From Saccoglossus kowalevskii (lineage: Eukaryota; Hemichordata; Enteropneusta; Harrimaniidae), in the NCBI RefSeq assembly GCF_000003605.2, contig NW_003142806.1, positions 128,867 to 142,425 of the forward strand: a stretch of 13,559 nt of DNA, written 5' to 3'. A program made the translations under genes and the position numbers. The notes below the pieces were generated by a model. That model was not told the origin of the DNA and did not search any database. It was given only the letters and a program-made list of their open reading frames with translations. Positions 8,682 through 13,559 of this stretch are shown one piece after another (position 1 is the stretch's first letter; each line of letters starts with the position of its first letter).

Positions 8682-8786
8682 ATGGCTTCTAGTGATGAAG
8701 CACTTCTACCACGTAAAATGGGTGACAATGAAAGTTATTCTAAGCAATTTTATTTTTGCCTTGTCCATATCATAGCTCACGATTGA
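8682..8786 (+). other. Short ORF with a strong Kozak context, coding status doubtful
   Basis: AAACCATGG at about 8677-8685 gives a near-ideal initiation context, followed by 34 codons beginning MASSDEALLPRKMGDNESYS and ending at TGA 8784-8786. The first 18 residues are polar and look protein-like, while the rest (FYFCLVHIIA) is hydrophobic. A first coding exon ending inside it would need a donor, and the candidates (CAC/GTAAAA, GAAA/GTTATT) are weak. It could be an orphan small ORF or chance. Confidence 0.2.
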
Positions 8787-9831
8787 GGAGGGGTGTGGGT
8801 GTTGCCCAAGTTCACTACAGGTCTGTGTTCTATGTATATTTTTCAGGATATTGATTAAATTTTACAAAGTTTTGTGTCACAATAACTCGTTTATATGCTC
8901 TCCAAGATCTGTCAATTATGTCTACTATTTGGCTAGTTTTTATTGTTCAAACTGACAACTAACATTGATAGTGAATAGTTTTTGTTCGGAATTTACTTTG
9001 TTACAAGCAGTACTGGTTTCTTTGTTCTCCATAATTTAGAGACAAGTACAATAATCAAAGTGTGGAGTACAACTTTATCCTATTTAAACATGGTACATTT
9101 CTTTTAACAGCAACACTGTTGAGATATGTAGATTTCATTTTACTGAATGAGCTAATCAGGTGATTGAATGCAACATGTACTTTACTATGATGCATACATC
9201 ATTCAGGTGCTATTTTCACAGGCCATGTTATGTAAGAGAAAATGAAGCATTTCTGCCTTTCCCAAACCATGTCAGCAGGCAGGTAATGTAATGCGAGTGA
9301 CCAATGATCAAAGGGGGGGCTAGCTAGAGCAGCCTCTCTAGTTTATGTTGTCACACCATTATCTACCACTATTTAAGTTACACAAAGTAGGGTCAGAATC
9401 TAAGATGCCAAGCCACAGACACCCCAAGCCCAATCAGTCCTTCTAGATACAGGCGAGAGTTAAAGAAAAGACAGACATTATTCCATCATACATTTGCCTG
9501 TATTTACATTACATGGCACACAGAGTCATAGAAACCAAATTGCCCAACGTTCATACAAGTTTGTTACTTTGCAATCTGGAATTGAGGAATGAGGAATTGT
9601 TGTACAAGCACACTCATATACATTCACACTGCTTATTCCACTAGCCTTAGAAGATAAGACTGACAACTATGAAAATAATATTCTCATAATAAATATTATT
9701 AATGATCTCTTGAATGATACCAATACAAAATTAAAAGACAATTTTTGTTCTGTTGATAGATTTATAATAATTCTGGCAAACTGTATTTGTATTTATTTTG
9801 TGAGATTTTGTCACACTTGCTGACATTATTG

Positions 9832-9837
9832 AATAAA
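9832..9837 (+). terminator. Candidate poly(A) signal, + strand
   Basis: AATAAA with a TG-rich stretch (TTATGTGTAATTTGT) about 40-55 nt downstream and a genomic A11 run at 9895-9905. It is the best-formed late candidate for the Cav1 transcript end, but it would imply a 5-kb 3' UTR. Confidence 0.25.
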
Positions 9838-9905
9838 TCCTTTTTAAGAAAAGTTAGACAGCAAGCATGATGACATCTTATGTGTAATTTGTACAAAAAA
9901 AAAAA

Positions 9906-11255
9906 TGGTTGTGATGCCAATGAATTAAAATAATCACCATCAACAAAAGAAATGTTTTTTTTTCCCTGCCACAGGAGAGAAAATAAATTGACTCTTACTG
10001 TGGCAATATGTAGTTATTTTGACCTGCAGGATTGATCAGCTCGGATTTTTGGTCAGTGACTTAATGAATGAATACACTTAACCCCACACACAACCTTCCA
10101 ATATTGTGTTCTCTGCTGGTCATTGAACAACAACTGCCAGTTCACCAGCCCTCCCCCAAATTGTCTTTATATAAACATAAATTTATTTTCAGACAGAAAA
10201 ATCGTAAAATCATGAAATTCGAAGTCTTCCACTGTTTCACTCATGGTTTCTGTCAAATATAAACGTCCATAACATTGATCTTCACATACTGCATATAGAA
10301 CAAAGTCTACTACTTAAGAAAGTTGTTTACTACTAAAACCAAACGTAATAAGTTTGACTATTCATTGCTTGAGCATTATTAGCTTCCAGAAATGTGCAAG
10401 TTTAGTTTCATATTGTGACATTTTTATCACAGTGATATCGTTTGATATATCTGTGTCATGTACCCTCGACTCTACCTGCTTCTATCAGAGTTTAGGATAC
10501 AAATCTGTATTTCTCATATCCCTGTAAAATGATATCCACAAGGTAGGTTAAAGATGCACTAGATGTCCTTGTGTGGTTTTCCCTGGATTATGTCTGTGTC
10601 GATTTCTTCTCATAGCTCTTTCTTACAAAGATGCAGCCATTGTCTGATCTCATCTCTTTAACTTGTCCACGTCTCACTGGGAATTGTCATAGTGCATATG
10701 AATGAATTTTTGTACATCAAATCTGCAATCTTCATGTAAACCACTTATAAACATGTCAAAATAACTCCATAACGCTCAACTCGCCTCTTTTTTATTTTCA
10801 GCTCTGCAGTCTATGCCAACTCATGTAGATGATTGTTTGCCGACAACTAATCTGCTATCTTTTGTTCTCCTAGTTTCCACACTGTTTCACTGTTTCATAT
10901 ATTCATGCTCAGCTTTTTCTTTTGACAGTGCATCATATTTCCATTGTCATTGAATCTTATTTACCCTATGTTGGTTGATGTTGTTCATGGATACAGACGT
11001 TTGTAACAATATGTCACTGACTTTTTGTGAAGGTTTTCTCACTGGTAACTCCTTCCTGGTTTTCTACTGGTCCTTTTTTTGAAATTGTTACAGACGACTC
11101 TGCGCGACTAGTTGCGAGGATTTTGGCAAACTAAACAGTGTATCACAAGCTCCAATTCATAGTATTTACTGTCGGTGAAGTTGAAGCAGTTGGAGTTATC
11201 AGTATACCTCTTGTCAAAATAGTCAAAGACAGTTTCTGTAAGCAATTTCTGCAAT
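9906..11255. other. Intergenic DNA between convergent genes
   Basis: No supported gene is seen. The + strand is pyrimidine-rich from about 10430 to 11100. Further TTTATT (AATAAA on the - strand) occurs at 10182-10187 and 10791-10796, so a longer PTER 3' UTR is possible. TTATTTTCAG at about 10792-10801 looks like a + strand acceptor, but no convincing coding frame follows. Confidence 0.5.
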
Positions 11256-11261
11256 TTTATT
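11256..11261 (-). terminator. Candidate poly(A) signal for PTER
   Basis: TTTATT on the + strand reads AATAAA on the - strand, about 140 nt beyond the PTER stop codon. This is a normal distance for a short 3' UTR. The downstream - strand sequence has a modest T-rich element (CTGTCTTTGACTATTTT). Confidence 0.4.
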
Positions 11262-11400
11262 GTCTCTTCTACCCTGACCTACCTAACTAAACTTGTAACT
11301 CAACTCAGTTGGTACATTATTTAGCTGAGGTGAATGGTATATGTAAACAACAAACTATTTGGGGAGCGACAAAATATTGGATGAAAGTAATGCTGGATGT

Positions 11401-11574
11401 TTACTGCACAGTGAGAAGTCTTTTTGGATTTTCAATCATCATAGTATTAACATCATCCTGTGTCAGTCCTCGTTTCAGCATAAATGGTACAATATTCTTC
11501 AACAGGTATTCATACCCCTCTCCTCCATATTTAACAAGACGTGTCTTGAATGCAATATCATGAGACATAACAAC
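11401..11574 (-). CDS. PTER: Phosphotriesterase-related protein, last coding exon
   Basis: Read on the - strand from 11574 down to TAA at 11401-11403, this gives 57 codons beginning VVMSHDIAFKTRLVKYGGEG and ending MIENPKRLLTVQ. It matches the PTER C-terminus, which in human reads ILVAHDIHTKTRLMKYGGHG and ends IENPKQWLTF. The Asp of SHD corresponds to the metal-ligand Asp of the phosphotriesterase/amidohydrolase barrel (Asp301 of the bacterial enzyme). The acceptor TTCTCTGTAG is strong and the exon enters in phase 0, agreeing with the donor of the preceding exon. Mammalian PTER hydrolyses N-acetyltaurine. Whether this orthologue does so is inference. The + strand open frames over this region are shadows. 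Confidence 0.93.
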   Translation of the reverse strand, partial: VVMSHDIAFKTRLVKYGGEGYEYLLKNIVPFMLKRGLTQDDVNTMMIENPKRLLTVQ

Positions 11575-11673
11575 CTACAGAGAACAATGCATGAATGGTT
11601 TGATTACAATTTGCGTGAATACCGCACATGAATGAAATGATTACATGCCTGTTAAAAGTGGAGCATCACCTAC
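11575..11673 (-). other. PTER: 99-bp phase-0 intron of PTER
   Basis: The - strand donor is CAG/GTAGGT (GT at 11673-11672), and the acceptor CTGTAG has its AG at 11576-11575, with the TTCTCT tract just before it. Joining the two exons gives LKQ-VVMSHDI, which keeps the family alignment without a gap. Confidence 0.9.
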
Positions 11674-11945
11674 CTGTTTTAGAAACCCATAATCCCTTAA
11701 TTCACGGATCATGTGACACCGAGTAAAATCGCTTGGATAATCCATACCATGTGACAGTGCATGCACCATGGAACAACCCCAACCAAACTGATCAAACTCT
11801 AATATGCATCCTTTTTTTGCCAACTCAATCATCGCTTGTATGGAGATGACTCCTCTGTCCATGTGACCAATGATAACTCGACTCAGATCTGCACCTTCTG
11901 ATTTGAGAATGTCCACTATTTGGAATGGAGATTCAATTGAATAGC
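11674..11945 (-). CDS. PTER: Phosphotriesterase-related protein, penultimate exon
   Basis: This - strand exon has 272 nt: two bases completing a split codon and 90 full codons ending LKQ in phase 0. The acceptor is TTTTTTACCACACAG and the donor CAG/GTAGGT. The protein reads YSIESPFQIVDILKSEGADL, then SRVIIGHMDRGVISIQAMIE, LAKKGCILEFDQFGWG, and a helical stretch HGMDYPSDFTRCHMIRELRD. This follows the order of human PTER (APFQIIRILQEAGADI, MSHLDR, LGCYLEYDLFG, MPDDNKRIRRVRLL). The His of GHMDR is equivalent to metal-ligand His230 of bacterial phosphotriesterase. Earlier exons, carrying the HxH pair and the other metal ligands, must lie beyond the right edge. No frame break is seen. Confidence 0.93.
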
Positions 11946-12116
11946 CTGTGTGGTAAAAAATGAATATCAAGCAAACCATCTTTTACCAATTGTTGCAATT
12001 TGATTCACACGTGAATGAACCATTACCATCAAGAAATTATAAAAAATTTAAAAAATTTAATTTTTATTTTGAGAAATCAAAAAAACAAGCATTAATAATG
12101 CATCGTCCCCGTTATG

Positions 12117-12271
12117 GCGGGGGAGTCGCCACCTGCACATGCGTCAGATGGCCATAGCGTGTCATTGTTCACAGACAAGCATCTACCCATGAGCCTTTGT
12201 GTTTTTAACGTGTGTTGTTATCGTCGCTTGGGACTCAATTCCCGTGCTTGCGTAGGTGACGACCCTCCCGC
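12117..12271. repeat. GC/CpG-rich block with 20-bp imperfect inverted repeat
   Basis: The sequence at 12117-12136 (GCGGGGGAGTCGCCACCTGC) and the reverse complement of 12252-12271 (GTAGGTGACGACCCTCCCGC) agree at 16 of 20 positions, across a 115-bp spacer. The block is conspicuously rich in CpG and G+C compared with its AT-rich surroundings and has no counterpart in element copy 1. Confidence 0.7.
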
Positions 12272-12987
12272 TTTAAGTATTAGGTGTAGTCTGTTTAAAT
12301 GTTCAGTACAAGTGACATGTAGAAATGAAAGATCAATGTTTTTTTTTAACACTAACACAGATTATAGATTGTGTTACTGTCAGTATAGTACCTACGTGTA
12401 AATTGAATTGGACTATATCTCACAGAGGAAATAGCATGAAAGAAAATCGTAGCCAGTCTGGTTTTGTTGTTCAAGAAACAGTTTTGGACATGTTACAGAA
12501 TGATATTTTATGGATTTTTTGACAAAATGGCCAAATGATCAAATCTCGAGACAAAACATGTTGTTGTGTTACCTTGCAGTTTACTACCTATGTACAAACT
12601 TTCAAGTGAATCAGGCCATATCTTTCAGAGGATTCAGCACAAAAAAAAAACAAACAAAATGGTCGATAGTCGGCCATCTTGGACCGAATCTCAAAAAAAG
12701 GTGACGTGCACCTATAACCCAATATGCATGATCACCATACAAAGTTTGATTGAAATCACCCTGTTCAGCTCCGAGAAACAGTTTCGGACACGTTTAAATA
12801 TCAGAATTTAGCAAAGTTGAGAAACAAAATGGCTGCCAGTTAGCCATATTTAATCGAATCATGATGAAAATTGGCGATATGTAGGTCACCATACATTGTC
12901 TGTATGCCAAGTTTGAATGAGATCTGTCAAAGGGTGTACGAGAAATGGCTCCGAACTGACGCACGGACAGGTGAAACCCAAATTAAT

Positions 12988-13022
12988 AGTCCCTGTTTTC
13001 GAACTTCGTTCGAACAGGGACT
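12988..13022 (+). repeat. 35-nt near-perfect terminal hairpin of element copy 2
   Basis: Outer arms AGTCCCTGTT (12988-12997) and AACAGGGACT (13013-13022) pair perfectly. After a TT bulge, the inner arms CGAAC (13000-13004) and GTTCG (13008-13012) pair around a TTC loop. In copy 1 the same terminus (3621-3655) is mutated in the outer arm. Confidence 0.9.
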
Positions 13023-13068
13023 AAAAAAATAATATTAAATTACTGTTATGCACACATTTGAATGGCTG

Positions 13069-13559
13069 CATACCTAGATGACATGCATATAGACAACCCC
13101 GTTTCTCACATACCTAGATGACTACATACAGACAACCCTGTTTCTCACATACCCAGATGACTGCATATAGACAACACTGTTTCTCACATACCCAGATGAC
13201 TGCATATAGACAACACTGTTTCTCACATACCCAGATGACTGCATATATACAACCCTGTTTCTCACATACCTAGATGACATGCATTTAGACAACCCTGTTT
13301 CTCACATACCTAGATGACGGCATAGAGACAACCCTGTTTCTCACATACCTAGATGACTGCATATAGACAACCCTATTTCTCACATACCAAGATGGCTGCA
13401 TATAGACAACCCTGTTTCTCACATACCTAGATGACTGCATATAGACAACCCTGTTTCTCACATACCTAGATGACATGCATATAGACAACCCCGTTTCTCA
13501 CATACCTAGATGACTGCATACAGACAACCCTGTTTCTCACATACCCAGATGACTGCATA
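13069..13559. repeat. 39/40-bp minisatellite, 12 full units plus a partial, open at the window edge
   Basis: Each unit starts CATACCTAGATGACTGCATA and ends CCCTGTTTCTCA. Nine units are 39 bp. Units 1, 6 and 11 are 40 bp, because GACTGCAT becomes GACATGCAT. Units 1 and 11 are identical, including CCCCG. Units 2 and 12 share CATACAG. Units 3 and 13 share CATACCC. The array therefore repeats on a 10-unit (392-bp) scale. It begins 43 bp after the element hairpin. The - strand open frame through it (YVRNRVVYMQ repeats) is a consequence of the 39-bp period being divisible by three. Confidence 0.97.

Larger units (their letters stand above)
4839..9894 (+). other. Cav1 3' UTR and downstream intergenic DNA; end of transcript not fixed
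   Basis: There is no supported coding exon here. A (TA)n tract lies at 4857-4869 soon after the stop. A Pumilio-type octamer TGTACATA lies at 5831-5838. Potential poly(A) signals on this strand are ATTAAA at 7199-7204 and 8854-8859, and AATAAA at 8388-8393, 9688-9693 and 9832-9837. None stands out as decisive, so the 3' UTR could be anywhere from short to about 5 kb. Repeats inside the region are listed separately. Confidence 0.5.
12080..13026 (-). mobile_element. Non-autonomous modular repeat element, copy 2 (inverted relative to copy 1)
   Basis: Read on the - strand, this copy starts with the GTCCCTGTTCGAACGAAGTT terminus (13020 downwards). It passes through modules resembling copy 1, including a TGTCCG...TTTCTCGGAG block (12770-12792), the shared block at 12711-12740, and ATGGCC/GGCCAT hairpins near 12656-12678 and 12827-12850. 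It ends at CGGGGACGATG and the hairpin GCATTATTAATGC near 12090-12103. Copy 1 has the same kind of end (CGGGGACTGTGTCATTAACA). Copy 2 is about 250 bp longer, with extra degenerate modules (12400-12560) and a GC-rich block (12101-12275). No coding capacity is seen. Confidence 0.7.
11946..13559 (-). other. PTER: Upstream PTER intron (3' part), repeat-filled
   Basis: No PTER exon is recognised to the right of 11945, so this should be intron. It holds a T/A-rich patch (12040-12090), the inverted element copy 2, and the 39-bp minisatellite, which runs off the window. More than 1.6 kb of this intron is visible, against 99 bp for the next one. Confidence 0.75.

Noticed and set aside
10792-10970. Acceptor-like TTATTTTCAG followed by an open frame (about 49 codons)
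   Set aside because: The frame is hydrophobic and T-driven, lacks a donor or homology, and is most likely chance.
11309-11631. Two + strand open frames (84 and 90 aa)
   Set aside because: They are the antisense of the PTER last exon and small intron. The - strand reading gives a clear family match.
12114-12401. 95-aa frame in the GC-rich block
   Set aside because: It has no recognisable domain and lies within the repeat element, next to an inverted repeat.
13285-13488. - strand frame of repeated YVRNRVVYMQ units
   Set aside because: It is produced by a 39-bp tandem repeat whose length is divisible by three. The 40-bp units break the frame, so it is not evidence of a repeat protein.
1-13559. 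tRNA, rRNA, CRISPR, bacterial operon or viral genes
   Set aside because: I saw no T-loop GGTTCRANNCC, no rRNA segment, no spacer array and no viral coding frame on reading both strands.

Overview
This is eukaryotic, animal genomic DNA. It is AT-rich, protein-coding sequence is confined to short exons with GT/AG boundaries, and the non-coding DNA carries mobile-element remnants and a minisatellite. The two recognisable genes are animal genes of invertebrate type: the 3' end of a single L-type (Cav1) voltage-gated calcium channel alpha-1 gene on the + strand, and the 3' end of a phosphotriesterase-related (PTER) gene on the - strand. A marine invertebrate (non-vertebrate deuterostome or lophotrochozoan) is my best guess. 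The sequence alone does not fix the phylum.

Layout: 1-1346 is an upstream Cav1 intron. Cav1 exons lie at 1347-1923, 2838-3191 and 4548-4838 and encode about 406 residues of the cytoplasmic C-terminus, ending in the PDZ ligand VTTL. The introns are 914 and 1356 bp, and the second carries a modular repeat element (about 3616-4313). From 4839 to about 11400 there is no supported gene. This stretch should hold the Cav1 3' UTR and the convergent intergenic region, with a decayed element fragment (6462-6523), a palindromic patch (7767-7938), a 38-bp tandem repeat (7999-8100) and a dispersed GAGGGCGCTG-type motif (8154-8565). PTER exons on the - strand lie at 11674-11945 and 11401-11574, separated by a 99-bp intron. 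From 11946 to the right edge is an upstream PTER intron, containing a second, inverted copy of the element (about 12080-13026, ending in a 35-nt near-perfect hairpin) and a 39/40-bp minisatellite (13069 to beyond the window) with a 10-unit higher-order period.

The two genes converge tail to tail and have no evident functional connection. The Cav1 exons encode the distal regulatory tail that in vertebrate Cav1 channels folds back to modulate gating and binds PDZ scaffolds. The PTER exons encode two of the expected metal-site segments of the amidohydrolase barrel. The most interesting signals are splice options that would remove or truncate the Cav1 tail, the inverted pair of modular hairpin-rich elements sitting in introns of the two genes, and the higher-order minisatellite. 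I see no defence system, CRISPR array, tRNA or rRNA.
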